The notes: generated from the sequence alone by a model not told the origin. 64,000 nucleotides of DNA from Echinicola arenosa (GCF_014841125.1 NZ_JACYTQ010000005.1:124001-188000), one strand, 5' to 3'. Shown: positions 39,401 through 46,486, counted from the first letter of the stretch. Numbers and translations are program-made.

Positions 39401-39515
39401 CATCTGACCTACCTTTAAAGAGCCCATTGAATATTACCAGTTTATCTGATTCTGAATAAGTGATTTCAACATTCCCCATAAACTTCTTTGATAACCTTTT
39501 CAGTTTGCCAATCAC
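36450..39515 (-). CDS. Primase-helicase fusion, TOTE-type (AEP + SF2)
   Basis: 1021 aa. The N-terminal part looks like an archaeo-eukaryotic primase domain: WFIAADFDGE with the metal-binding D116-x-D118, ERSRSGNGGHVWIFF with His152, and NLIALPLNQ near 207. This pattern is known from TOTE conflict proteins. An SF2 helicase follows: Walker A APPGTGKT (398-405), DECH (491-494), TATP (517-520) and motif VI QYIGRVQR (686-693). Residues about 700-1021 match nothing I recognise, and no nuclease motif is seen. The start is GTG at 39515; ATG at 39479 is an alternative. It is divergent from the AlbA_2 gene and lies between tmRNA 3'-end repeats. Domain calls are by motif; a defence role is inference. 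Confidence 0.85.
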   Translation of the reverse strand: MIGKLKRLSKKFMGNVEITYSESDKLVIFNGLFKGRSDVFAVRWDKGAKGGYMPAYHYDPYMYRRHKLNGGTFKTYKNKTYIPLTDIEMLKHLKGEQQIGIYPLLQDNTSWFIAADFDGENWEEECRKVMEQCKSKSIPAYLERSRSGNGGHVWIFFDNPYSARKSRRILIHLLKESRSMSEFDKFSSFDRLFPNQDYLSGKGLGNLIALPLNQAVLEKGNGSFLNDDMEPYQDQWTFLKSIKKISVDGLDALYDELTLVDYGSSPSDFTTSGKLVIKLNNNIQLNKSAITPELTDFLKEELNFSNSVYFVKKKVGRSTHGTPSHFRLIDEIENEVVIPRGIMGKLVRFCTAQNIPFEFKDERKLQPKISFNTTFKLREHQEKAVSAVEKKQFGIIVAPPGTGKTIIGLQIIANKKQPTLIIVHRKQLMEQWLERIQSFMGLRKAEIGRIGQGRAKIGEKISVAMFQSLGKFLDKPESSEYYDTFGTVIIDECHHISAESFRNTLSRLSTFYLYGLTATPFRKGNDGRLIFIYLGNVIASIDTKEIKNYRPATVKVRKTALQIPFNPKTDSFETLSKILVNDSARNQLIIKDVIKEVNKGGSVVVIAERREHIASLNHYLKGVFEVITLSGEDNERSRKEKWGQISRGDFQVLITTGQLMGEGVDLQNISRLFLVYPFSFKGKLIQYIGRVQRSELAPVIYDYRDYLVDYLDRLFLKRNTYYRKLKKEADLFMDLSEPGEMNSVTIDKTVKIALNKLDFRYGSIAFNYSVQELNTEIEFELENEYIRPELEVLKPYFSKSLKMKYANVEIFAEFENGMLVAQKAESEDLGKINQDTVESVRFQFAIDEIKNDPNYQNDNRATSNLEDLRKSNQFPGSRLTEEQLINNLIGDEKYRHFRQLRYLASKHEGSLLKIRFILKPFSFVFLLKGNKFYHIILETLDTEEATYIWHTEIMVNGGGISQSLLGKRLDEVESDLQFIKDKGRQAFIKSSPESFSRLNHDYSYPRKGYILWKGQLEERMV

Positions 39516-39656
39516 TTCAAAAATCTTACATCATATAGATTTCAAGTGAGATGGTAAGTTAAGAAATCAAGATTGCTTTATTATTCTTTAAGCTTTTGGT
39601 TAATTTGTCTATCTATATCCATTCAAAAAGTCCTGCACAACTATCACAATAGAACA

Positions 39657-41066
39657 ATGCCCTTAACAGATCAAATTCAACAAGGAGAGAGTAAAACGCT
39701 CGAATTAAAAGAAAGCCTTCCAAAAAATGAAAGTATCGCTAAAACAATAGTGGCTTTCTCAAACACAAGTGGCGGCAAACTGATCATTGGAGTGAATGAT
39801 CAATTAAGCATCGTTGGCATTGATGACACCATGTTATTTGAAATACAGGATAAGATTGCATCGATTATTTCTGACAGTTGTTTCCCTGGGATTATTCCCG
39901 ATATCTACAGTGTAAATATAGAACACAAACTTGTCTTGGTTATTGAAGTCGTACGTGGAAACCAAAAACCGTATTACCTAAAAAACAAAGGGCAAGAAGA
40001 AGGATGCTATATTAGAATTGGTGCTACCAACCGTCTTGCAGATCCTGCTACAATTGCAGAGCTTGAACGCCAAAAGCATCATATAAGCTATGATGAGGAA
40101 GTATATTACGATCTTGAACTCAATAAACTTGACTTGTCCCCTCTACTTGATAAATTCAAACATACTGGCAAACCTTTAAATAATGAGAAACTAGAAAACC
40201 TAAAACTGATAAAAACCTCCAATGACAAAATATATCCCTCAAATGCCTTAATGGTTATTCTAGGGAAATTTCCACATTGTACCATAAAGTGTGCCCGCTT
40301 TAAAGGGACTACCATGGAGACTTTTATTGATAAAAAGGAATATAGTGGGGATATTTTTACCGCTCTTGAAAACACCCAAAATTTTGTATTGAACCATATC
40401 AACCTCCAAGCCGAAATAAAAGGGCTATACAGGGATGAAAAATATGAAATTCCCGTGGTCGCCTTAAGGGAAGCTTTGGTCAATGCAATTGTTCATCGGG
40501 ACTATGTCAACCAAGGCAGGGATATCAAAGTGGGGATTTATGATGATATTGTGAATATTGTATCGCCCGGTAGCTTGCCTAATAATATAACCATGGATGA
40601 TATTTTTAATGGTCGTAGTGAAGTTCGCAACAGAGTACTGGCAAATGTATTTAAAGAGCTAGGTTTGATCGAGCAATGGGGAAGTGGCATCAACAGGATC
40701 ATCAATGCTTGTAAAAACTATGGGCTTCAGTCCCCAATAATCCAAGAGAAGAATGACTATTTTGACATTGAATTTATTCGACCACAGATAACCGTATCCT
40801 CAAAGGAAAGTATTGAGCAAGACCAATCAATAAGACAGAATTACGAACGATTACGAACGATTACGAACGATTACGAACGATTAGATAAAGAAAAACGAAC
40901 CATCCTTTTATACTTACTTGAAAAAGGAAAAATCTCAAGGAAAGAGGCTACAATCCTATTGGACTTAAAAAACACAAAAACCTACGAAATCCTCACTGAA
41001 ATGGTGGGGCAAAATCTTATCAAAAAACAGGGAAAAGGAAGAGCCACTTATTATATGCTTAGTTGA
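39657..41066 (+). CDS. AlbA_2/Schlafen-type ATP-binding protein with 10-bp repeats
   Basis: 469 aa from ATG 39657; the frame is open 28 codons upstream, but that part is leader-like noise. The N-terminal AlbA_2 (Schlafen-type nucleic-acid binding) domain shows ESKTLELKES and FSNTSGGKLIIGV (about 34-46). A GHKL-type ATPase segment follows, REALVNAIVHRDY (271-283), IVSPGSLP (301-308) and WGSGI (341-345), as in the RecG-like HATPase_c_4 group. A C-terminal winged helix (about 412-469) ends it. Codons 395-408 are built from four perfect TTACGAACGA repeats. It is divergent from the primase-helicase gene with 141 bases between, and its 3' end is duplicated downstream. Such proteins are often regulators or defence components. 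Confidence 0.88.
   Translation: MPLTDQIQQGESKTLELKESLPKNESIAKTIVAFSNTSGGKLIIGVNDQLSIVGIDDTMLFEIQDKIASIISDSCFPGIIPDIYSVNIEHKLVLVIEVVRGNQKPYYLKNKGQEEGCYIRIGATNRLADPATIAELERQKHHISYDEEVYYDLELNKLDLSPLLDKFKHTGKPLNNEKLENLKLIKTSNDKIYPSNALMVILGKFPHCTIKCARFKGTTMETFIDKKEYSGDIFTALENTQNFVLNHINLQAEIKGLYRDEKYEIPVVALREALVNAIVHRDYVNQGRDIKVGIYDDIVNIVSPGSLPNNITMDDIFNGRSEVRNRVLANVFKELGLIEQWGSGINRIINACKNYGLQSPIIQEKNDYFDIEFIRPQITVSSKESIEQDQSIRQNYERLRTITNDYERLDKEKRTILLYLLEKGKISRKEATILLDLKNTKTYEILTEMVGQNLIKKQGKGRATYYMLS
40841..40880 (+). repeat. Four tandem 10-bp repeats inside coding sequence
   Basis: TTACGAACGA is repeated four times without error, then TTA continues. The unit is not a multiple of three, so gain or loss of one unit shifts the frame and removes the winged-helix end of the AlbA_2 protein. 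Copy numbers 1, 4 and 7 keep the frame. Confidence 0.95.
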
Positions 41067-41074
41067 ATCGCCTT

Positions 41075-41240
41075 AGTGTCAAGTCAACGCTTAAATGACG
41101 GGTAAGGCGATAGGGGATTTTGGACTAGATCAAGGCACAAAAAAACGCTCTTCGCCGTAGCCAAGGAAGTATTTTTGTAACACAGAGATAGGCAAAAAGA
41201 CTCACCGGATTACCCGTAGGTTTAGGTTTGACTTGACACT
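41075..41240. mobile_element. MITE-like element with 13-bp terminal inverted repeats
   Basis: AGTGTCAAGTCAA at 41075-41087 is the perfect reverse complement of TTGACTTGACACT at 41228-41240. The 166-bp segment carries no gene. It interrupts the alignment between the two copies of the AlbA_2 tail region (the second copy lacks it), which is direct evidence of insertion. No clear target duplication is seen. Confidence 0.7.
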
Positions 41241-41322
41241 GGCTTTGAGTATTCTCTTTCTGATCTCAAATACCCGTCAAAAGCCTTAAATCCTCCACTA
41301 AGTGGTTCGAGTTTTCTCTTAT

Positions 41323-41335
41323 CAGCTCCACACCA
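41323..41335 (+). repeat. Att-like tmRNA 3'-end repeat, copy 2
   Basis: CAGCTCCACACCA, identical to the end of ssrA, preceded by GGTTCGA at 41304-41310. The T-arm part in between differs from ssrA but matches the third copy, so copies 2 and 3 are closer relatives. Confidence 0.8.
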
Positions 41336-41370
41336 AAAGAGTAAGACGAAAAGATCGCCTTACTCTTTTT
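41335..41370 (+). terminator. Intrinsic terminator after att-like copy 2
   Basis: AAAAGAGTAAG (41335-41345) pairs perfectly with CTTACTCTTTT (41359-41369), with a 13-base loop and T tract. It repeats the order tmRNA end then terminator seen after ssrA. Confidence 0.85.
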
Positions 41371-41464
41371 CACTTCCTTCCTCTCTTAACTAGTACAGTA
41401 CCATACAGATATCTTGCACTTTTTAAGTAATTTTTCAACTTTTATAACATTAAACCCTAAAACT

Positions 41465-41662
41465 ATGGCAACTCAATTTTCCATTCTTTTACAATCATCA
41501 TTTTCTGGTGCTTTAGGTGCTGCATTGGTTTTGGCTATTCTCATTATTGCCGTTATTGTTTTGAGATTAATTGGTGCTTGGATGTTACGAATTAATGAGG
41601 TCATCGATCGTCAGGACCAAATCATACACGAACTCAGAAAGATAAATAATAGGTATGAGTGA
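41465..41662 (+). CDS. Small single-pass membrane protein, 65 aa
   Basis: From ATG 41465 (the frame is open 17 codons upstream, but the upstream part is not protein-like). One strong transmembrane helix (about 14-38, GALGAALVLAILIIAVIVLRLIGAW) is followed by a short charged helix RINEVIDRQDQIIHELRKINNRY that could form a coiled coil. Short proteins with this layout are frequent in Bacteroidota, but I do not know their role. It is the only intact gene in the second att-bounded unit; the remnant of the AlbA_2 gene starts about 20 bases downstream. Confidence 0.65.
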   Translation: MATQFSILLQSSFSGALGAALVLAILIIAVIVLRLIGAWMLRINEVIDRQDQIIHELRKINNRYE

Positions 41663-41680
41663 TAAAAACTGAGGCTAATA

Positions 41681-41890
41681 CCATTCGCTAACGTTTACGA
41701 ACGCTTAGAAAAAGAAAAGCAAACTATCCTATTATTCTTATTTGAAAAAAGAAAAATCCCAAGGAGAGAGGATGATAACTTATTAGGATTGAAAAACATC
41801 AAAACTTACAAAATTCTCACTGAAATGGTTGGCCAAAACCTCATTAAAAAAAGGGTAAAGGAAGAGCCATTTATTATGCACTTAGATGAC
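41681..41890 (+). pseudogene. Decayed copy of the AlbA_2 gene 3' end
   Basis: The plus strand translates to VYERLEKEKQTILLFLFEKR, then KNIKTYKILTEMVGQNLIKK, collinear with residues 405-456 of the intact AlbA_2 protein (YERLDKEKRTILLYLLEKG ... EILTEMVGQNLIKK). It has no start, diverges by frameshift near its end and lacks the rest of the gene. The similarity continues through the untranslated region to the third att-like copy, apart from the MITE. Confidence 0.85.
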
Positions 41891-41976
41891 TCTCCTAACT
41901 TTGATCACACTTTCTGATTTCATATATCCGCCAAAAGCCTAAAATCCTACACTAAATGGTTCGAATTTGCTCTTAT

Positions 41977-41985
41977 CAGCTCCAC
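41977..41985 (+). repeat. Att-like tmRNA 3'-end repeat, copy 3
   Basis: CAGCTCCAC after GGTTCGAATTTGCTCTTAT (GGTTCGA at 41958-41964). This is the right boundary of the segment homologous to the first unit and most likely the outermost relic of the tmRNA 3' end. Confidence 0.7.
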
Positions 41986-41988
41986 CTG

Positions 41989-42030
41989 ACGGCACAAATC
42001 CTCATTTTGAAATTTTGTGCCGTTCTTTTT
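41989..42030 (+). terminator. Intrinsic terminator after att-like copy 3
   Basis: ACGGCACAAA (41989-41998) pairs perfectly with TTTGTGCCGT (42014-42023), followed by TTCTTTTT. By position this could be the original ssrA terminator displaced by insertions. Confidence 0.85.
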
Positions 42031-42183
42031 AACATACATACCAATGCCAATCAAACAAATAAGACCAATCATTTTATTGATTTTTGGGGTTCGATAATTA
42101 TTTTATTAAAACACCAATTTTTCACTAAAAGTCGAATTCAGCATTCTCTACTTGTCTTATAGATCCGATTTCGCATATAAATC

Positions 42184-42432
42184 ACCTAAATTGGATTACC
42201 CTTAAATAGCTTTTCATCATCTCACTGATGTTTCTTTTCTGCTTTTCACGAACACTCACTAACTGAAGCTCCAATCGATCTATTGAATCAGGTTCTATTT
42301 CCCTTCCTTAAAATCATCAATATCAATCTTATCATTCAACAATTGCTGCCTAGCTTTTTTTAGCTTATTGCTCTCATTTTCAATTTTCTCCAATAAGGAT
42401 TTCTTTTCATTTCCCCTATCATTCAATTTAGG
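42184..42432 (-). pseudogene. Remnant of a serine recombinase C-terminus
   Basis: The minus strand reads LNDRGNEKKSLLEKIENESN then KLKKARQQLLNDKIDIDDFKE, ending in a stop. One base out of frame it continues EIEPDSIDRLELQLVSVREK. This is the coiled-coil pattern of the large serine recombinase C-terminus (K-x2-LL-x-KIE...LL-D-K-ID-x-DF...E-x3-I-x-LE). No catalytic domain remains. Identification is by pattern only. It would be the only trace of an integration enzyme near the ssrA locus. Confidence 0.5.
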
Positions 42433-42464
42433 AATAAGAATTTGAATTAATTCTTATTCCTAAA
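42427..42464. repeat. 16-bp perfect inverted repeat, 6-base loop
   Basis: TTTAGGAATAAGAATT (42427-42442) and AATTCTTATTCCTAAA (42449-42464) are exact reverse complements. AT-rich and without a T tract, so it is not a typical terminator. It lies exactly where the recombinase remnant loses coding character, suggesting an insertion or deletion junction. Confidence 0.75.
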
Positions 42465-42600
42465 TACTTTAACTTTTCCTCCCTCATGGAAAGGGAGCCA
42501 AATAATGCACTTTTCATAACTCCGTCCCCAGAATCATAATTTATAAAATAAAAGACCTACGGTTTAACTAGACAAAATCCACTATGTCTAATATTTTCTA

Positions 42601-43608
42601 CTAAGTCCTTATCTCCCTTCTCATAAAGCAATAATAGGAAAAAGCAAAACACAATACGGTAGCAGCAATCAGTCCACTCAACTGAGGCCAGACAATCATC
42701 AAACTCTCCCTAAGAGGAAGGGGTGATGGTATTGCTCCTGCCATCTGCTCCATGGTGATTGGTCCTAAACTTCTTACTGAAGGCATTAATAACGTGGTAG
42801 TAGCGTCATTATAAAGCTGACTGGGTGCTAACCTTAAAAGATTTATTATAACCTTATTGAAACGGAACATTTCAATCTGCGACATTTCATTGGCTCCGGG
42901 AGCAAATGCCTTAACAGCAATATCGATGATGATTTGATAGAATACCGTAAAAAATAGCCAAATACCAATGGCAGTAATAGCAGATGTTGAGGCCTGTTTA
43001 AACAAAACGGACAAAAGAATAGAAACGCCTAACCAGAACCCAACATATACTGTGCATAAGACATTAAAACTTATTATTCTTAACACTTCTTCAGCCTCGA
43101 TCATTACTCCAGTGATTATCATCCCGCCCCCAATCATCAAAAGAGACAGGCTGAACAACAAAGTGCTTACCAGGATCATGGAACCTACGAATTTTGACAG
43201 GAGTAAATTGTCCCGGTAAACCGGCTGTGCCAAAATCCTTGTCAAAGTTCCATTTTGCTGTTCGGAATTCATGGCATCAAACCCAAGGCTTATGCCCAAC
43301 AATGGCCCCAAGAAATTAAGAAAGACATGAAAGGGAGGCAATGCCCCTTCAGTAGTCGTCAGTAGTTTTAGGTATAGGAAAAGTTGGTCAACATCTTTTA
43401 CCTTAGTTACCACATCCCTTAAATTGGCCATCGATACAGCAGTAGCACCCCAAAATGTAAGGAGAATAAGCCCCAGTAAAATGATAAATCTCCAACTGCG
43501 AATATGTCCAGAGACTTCCTTCCTTACCATTACCCAAAAAGGATTGACAGGATTATTCAATGATTTTGTAAAATAATGTCTCTCAAATGAATTTATGATT
43601 GCTTTCAT
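42601..43608 (-). CDS. ABC-2 type transporter permease
   Basis: 335-aa inner-membrane permease with about six transmembrane segments. The first (FIILLGLILLTFWGATAV) follows the VMVRKEVSGHIRSWRF N-terminus typical of ABC-2 exporters of the NosY-like group. The EQQNGTLTRILAQPVYRD loop between segments is the usual coupling region of this group. It overlaps the ATPase gene upstream by 4 bases and forms a complex with it. The substrate is unknown. It is the last gene of a three-gene operon with the NEW3 protein. Confidence 0.9.
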   Translation of the reverse strand: MKAIINSFERHYFTKSLNNPVNPFWVMVRKEVSGHIRSWRFIILLGLILLTFWGATAVSMANLRDVVTKVKDVDQLFLYLKLLTTTEGALPPFHVFLNFLGPLLGISLGFDAMNSEQQNGTLTRILAQPVYRDNLLLSKFVGSMILVSTLLFSLSLLMIGGGMIITGVMIEAEEVLRIISFNVLCTVYVGFWLGVSILLSVLFKQASTSAITAIGIWLFFTVFYQIIIDIAVKAFAPGANEMSQIEMFRFNKVIINLLRLAPSQLYNDATTTLLMPSVRSLGPITMEQMAGAIPSPLPLRESLMIVWPQLSGLIAATVLCFAFSYYCFMRREIRT

Positions 43609-44573
43609 GGATATATTTCCTCCCTTATATTATTTTCAAAATACTTTTGGTAAATATCTTCCAGTCCATATTCTTTCTTTTGGACTCCAGTAACAGGGTA
43701 ACCCTTTTCCACAAAAAACCTTACGATTTCAGGAGTTACATCCTCAACACTAGTAATTTCAATTTTTTTACCGTCCACTAATACATTTTGAATATAGCCT
43801 AACTGAAGTAATGCTGATTCCTCCCTCCATGGTATTTCAACCTCATCCTTTAAACTGATACATACTTCATGGGTTTTCTCAGAAAAAAGTTTCTTGGAAA
43901 GGTTGTCCAAATTTCCCTCTACTAAAAGCTGTCCTTTTACAAAAATGCCGACCCGATCACATACTTGCTGTACCTGATAAAGGTGGTGTGAAGAAAGTAA
44001 TACCGTAAGTCCTCTTTCCCTACTCAATCTCCTTATCAGTGAAAGAAACTCTTTTACCCCACTTGGGTCAATTCCAAGCGTCGGTTCATCCAGAATAATA
44101 ACCTGAGGCTTTTTAATAAGTACTTCAGCTAATCCCAAACGTTGCTTCATTCCCCTAGAATAGGCAGCTGTCTTTTTATGAATAGCATCCTCTGAAAGCC
44201 CGACAATATCCATAACCTCCAGCGCTCTTTCCTCCAGTTCATCAGTAGGAATCCCATTCAACTCCCCTATGTACATCAGGTTTTCCAAGGCTGTCATATT
44301 ATCATAAAAGCCCACACTATCTGGCATATACCCCACATGTTTTTTCACTGATATGGGATCATTTGTTGAATTGTATCCACAAACATGAGCTGTCCCCTCA
44401 GTCGGTTCTGTTAAGCCCATTATCATAAGGATTGTAGTCGTCTTTCCAGCTCCATTCGGGCCCAAAAGACCAAATATTTCCCCCTTGTTGATGTTTAGGT
44501 TCAACTCATTGACAGCCTTGAAAGTACCATAGTGTTTTGTAAGGCCAGTTAACTTTATGATTTGCTGATCCAT
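43605..44573 (-). CDS. ABC transporter ATP-binding protein
   Basis: 322-aa ATPase of the ABC-2/CcmA type. Walker A GPNGAGKT (38-45), signature YSRGMKQRLGLAE (138-150), Walker B VIILDEP (158-164) and the switch His196 in SSHHL are all present, so it should hydrolyse ATP. A C-terminal extension of about 100 residues is usual for exporters of this class. It overlaps the permease gene by 4 bases and lies 7 bases after the NEW3-domain gene, so the three are one operon. Confidence 0.95.
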   Translation of the reverse strand: MDQQIIKLTGLTKHYGTFKAVNELNLNINKGEIFGLLGPNGAGKTTTILMIMGLTEPTEGTAHVCGYNSTNDPISVKKHVGYMPDSVGFYDNMTALENLMYIGELNGIPTDELEERALEVMDIVGLSEDAIHKKTAAYSRGMKQRLGLAEVLIKKPQVIILDEPTLGIDPSGVKEFLSLIRRLSRERGLTVLLSSHHLYQVQQVCDRVGIFVKGQLLVEGNLDNLSKKLFSEKTHEVCISLKDEVEIPWREESALLQLGYIQNVLVDGKKIEITSVEDVTPEIVRFFVEKGYPVTGVQKKEYGLEDIYQKYFENNIREEIYP

Positions 44574-44580
44574 AACATTC

Positions 44581-45438
44581 CTATCTTCTTCCGAATTTTC
44601 GGATTAGCTGAAAAACAAAACCAATGGCAAGAAATATCACCAAAACTCCAATTCCTCCTGAAAGTATAGAGGTCTTTACCGTCATCCTATAGGTTGCAGA
44701 GCTTGTACTTGAAGCATTTTTTGCGGTAAACTTACTGACATAATCACCGGCCAAGGTTTTGTCAGGAACTATTAATGTAGCCACTACATCAGCTGTTTTA
44801 CCGGGGTCAAGCTGCTTTAATTCCGAAGGTGAAAATGTGACATCCCAATTGGGGGGAGTCGTGGATGAAAGGGAGATTTCATTTAGGGGTAAAGATCCCG
44901 TGTTTTTCACCTTAAGGTGAATTTCAGCTTTTTTTCCTTCAGTGATTTCCCCGCTTAACCTACCTGTAGGAGTGCTGATTTCCAAATCATAAGCCCCTTC
45001 CACAACGGCCTCAAGTTCAAGTTCCAATGATTCATCATCGGAAACTGCATGTAATGGAATTTTATATTGATCTGGTTCTGCGCCATAAGCCGGCTTTACT
45101 TCCACACTAACGCTTTCAGATTTTCCTGGCTCCAATTTAATGGATGTCAGTTGGCTCCCCATGGCCTTGAACACTACTCTCCACCCCTCGGGAACTTCTG
45201 ATTTCAATTCAAAACGCTGGGTTTTTCCTGAATTGTTTTGGAGTGTTGTTTGGTAACGAAAAGTCTCGTTAACCGGTGCTTCAATATTGATCAAACGTGC
45301 AGTAAATGAAGAACCTGAATCGCTGTTTTCTGCCCATACAATCAAGGGAGAAAGAGCCAATACAAAAATAACAAATAGCGACAATAAACTGCATAGGCCC
45401 CCGCTGAGGCTACTTTTGCAAACTTTTACTACTGACAT
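44581..45438 (-). CDS. NEW3-domain membrane-anchored protein
   Basis: 285 aa: an N-terminal signal sequence (to about AEN), two immunoglobulin-like repeats of the NPCBM-associated NEW3 type and a C-terminal transmembrane helix (about 258-278) with a positively charged tail (RKFGRR). The repeat pattern is visible as FRYQTTLQNNSGKTQRFEL ... VPEGWRVVF ... LEPGKSESVSVEV and AEIHLKVKNTGSLPLNEI ... PPNWDVTFSP ... LDPGKTADVVATL. COG1470-type proteins of this layout are often encoded with an ABC-2 exporter. It should sit in the inner membrane facing the periplasm. First gene of its operon. Confidence 0.88.
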   Translation of the reverse strand: MSVVKVCKSSLSGGLCSLLSLFVIFVLALSPLIVWAENSDSGSSFTARLINIEAPVNETFRYQTTLQNNSGKTQRFELKSEVPEGWRVVFKAMGSQLTSIKLEPGKSESVSVEVKPAYGAEPDQYKIPLHAVSDDESLELELEAVVEGAYDLEISTPTGRLSGEITEGKKAEIHLKVKNTGSLPLNEISLSSTTPPNWDVTFSPSELKQLDPGKTADVVATLIVPDKTLAGDYVSKFTAKNASSTSSATYRMTVKTSILSGGIGVLVIFLAIGFVFQLIRKFGRR

Positions 45439-46486
45439 AATATAAATAAGTGAAATTTATAAGTTAAATAAATAAAGTTAAATCCTTGCCTATTTATTGT
45501 ATGATAGTACTTTAGAAATACGGCTTCAATAATAAAATTGAAGGAAAAAATTTACAAGACACTTAACATTTTTTAACAAACGTACATTAGCCTTTGACCA
45601 CTTAATCAACCGAAAAATTCATCTAAAAGATCACCAAAAAACTCCTGAATCAAATTACCTATTTTAAGGTTACGATACGACCATATTATCCTTAATAATA
45701 TCCCATATTCTGAGATCGTAATATCCTAATAATAACACCAAAAGGCTGCAAATCCCAAGATCCTTTCCACCAACTACAGAGGCTAAAAAGATGGTCAATT
45801 CATTTAGCTGTTATTATTCAATAACATGAAAACAAAAACTAACCTGAAAAACCAGGTCTACTAAACTATTAAATAAACGAATTCTGAAAAATGTAATCAA
45901 AAAAATGGCAGGGAGGCTAAACTCACTACCATTTGTTAATCAAATCATTAAACCCAACGGGCTCTGTATACCTTCATTTCTGGAAATGCAATTTTCATTT
46001 CAGGACGATCAAAACTTTACCGTCCTACAAACCTAACTCCCAGACTCTACCCTATTTGTACTTCAAACTTCTCACAACCTTACCAAGGTCTATAGCAACC
46101 CTATACCAAAGCTAGGGCAAAGCTATATCAAAGCTGGGGTAAAGCTGGGGTAAAGCTGGGATTACCCTGCCACCTAGGTCAATGTTTTTTACAAGAAGTA
46201 CAATTTTAAGAAACCTATTAATTATATTATTCTATTTAAGACTTTATGTGAACTAAGTAATACTTCACACTCCAAACTACAGTAAGGATAAAGCAGTATT
46301 TGGCCTTTCACCAAAAGTTTCTGTTGACCCAGATCCAATTGGTTCAGGAAATTCCATATGTTACTTCAATTTAAAAGGACATTTTTGATCAAGAAGCCTA
46401 AAGTACAATAAATAGCCGTATCAATTGAAGGCTTCCTCTAGCATATTTGGCGGACCGAAACTAAAGGAAAGACCTAAAGCAGCCCA
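45439..46486. other. Long intergenic region with 11-bp repeats
   Basis: About 1050 bases without a credible open frame. The left part is AT-rich and should contain the promoter of the NEW3/ABC operon. The right part holds five tandem 11-bp units (see repeat entry). No RNA gene is recognisable. Confidence 0.55.
46108..46162 (+). repeat. Five tandem 11-bp units AAAGCTGGGGT
   Basis: Units at 46108, 46119, 46130, 46141 and 46152 all begin AAAGCT; the third and fourth are identical (AAAGCTGGGGT) and the others differ in the last five bases. Intergenic, function unknown. Confidence 0.85.

Noticed and set aside
40841-40880. Tandem repeats considered as a CRISPR or origin iteron array
   Set aside because: The units are 10 bp without spacers and lie inside a coding frame whose protein remains sensible throughout.
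45933-46115. 60-codon plus-strand frame in the long spacer
   Set aside because: Random composition, no domain, and it overlaps the start of the 11-bp repeats.
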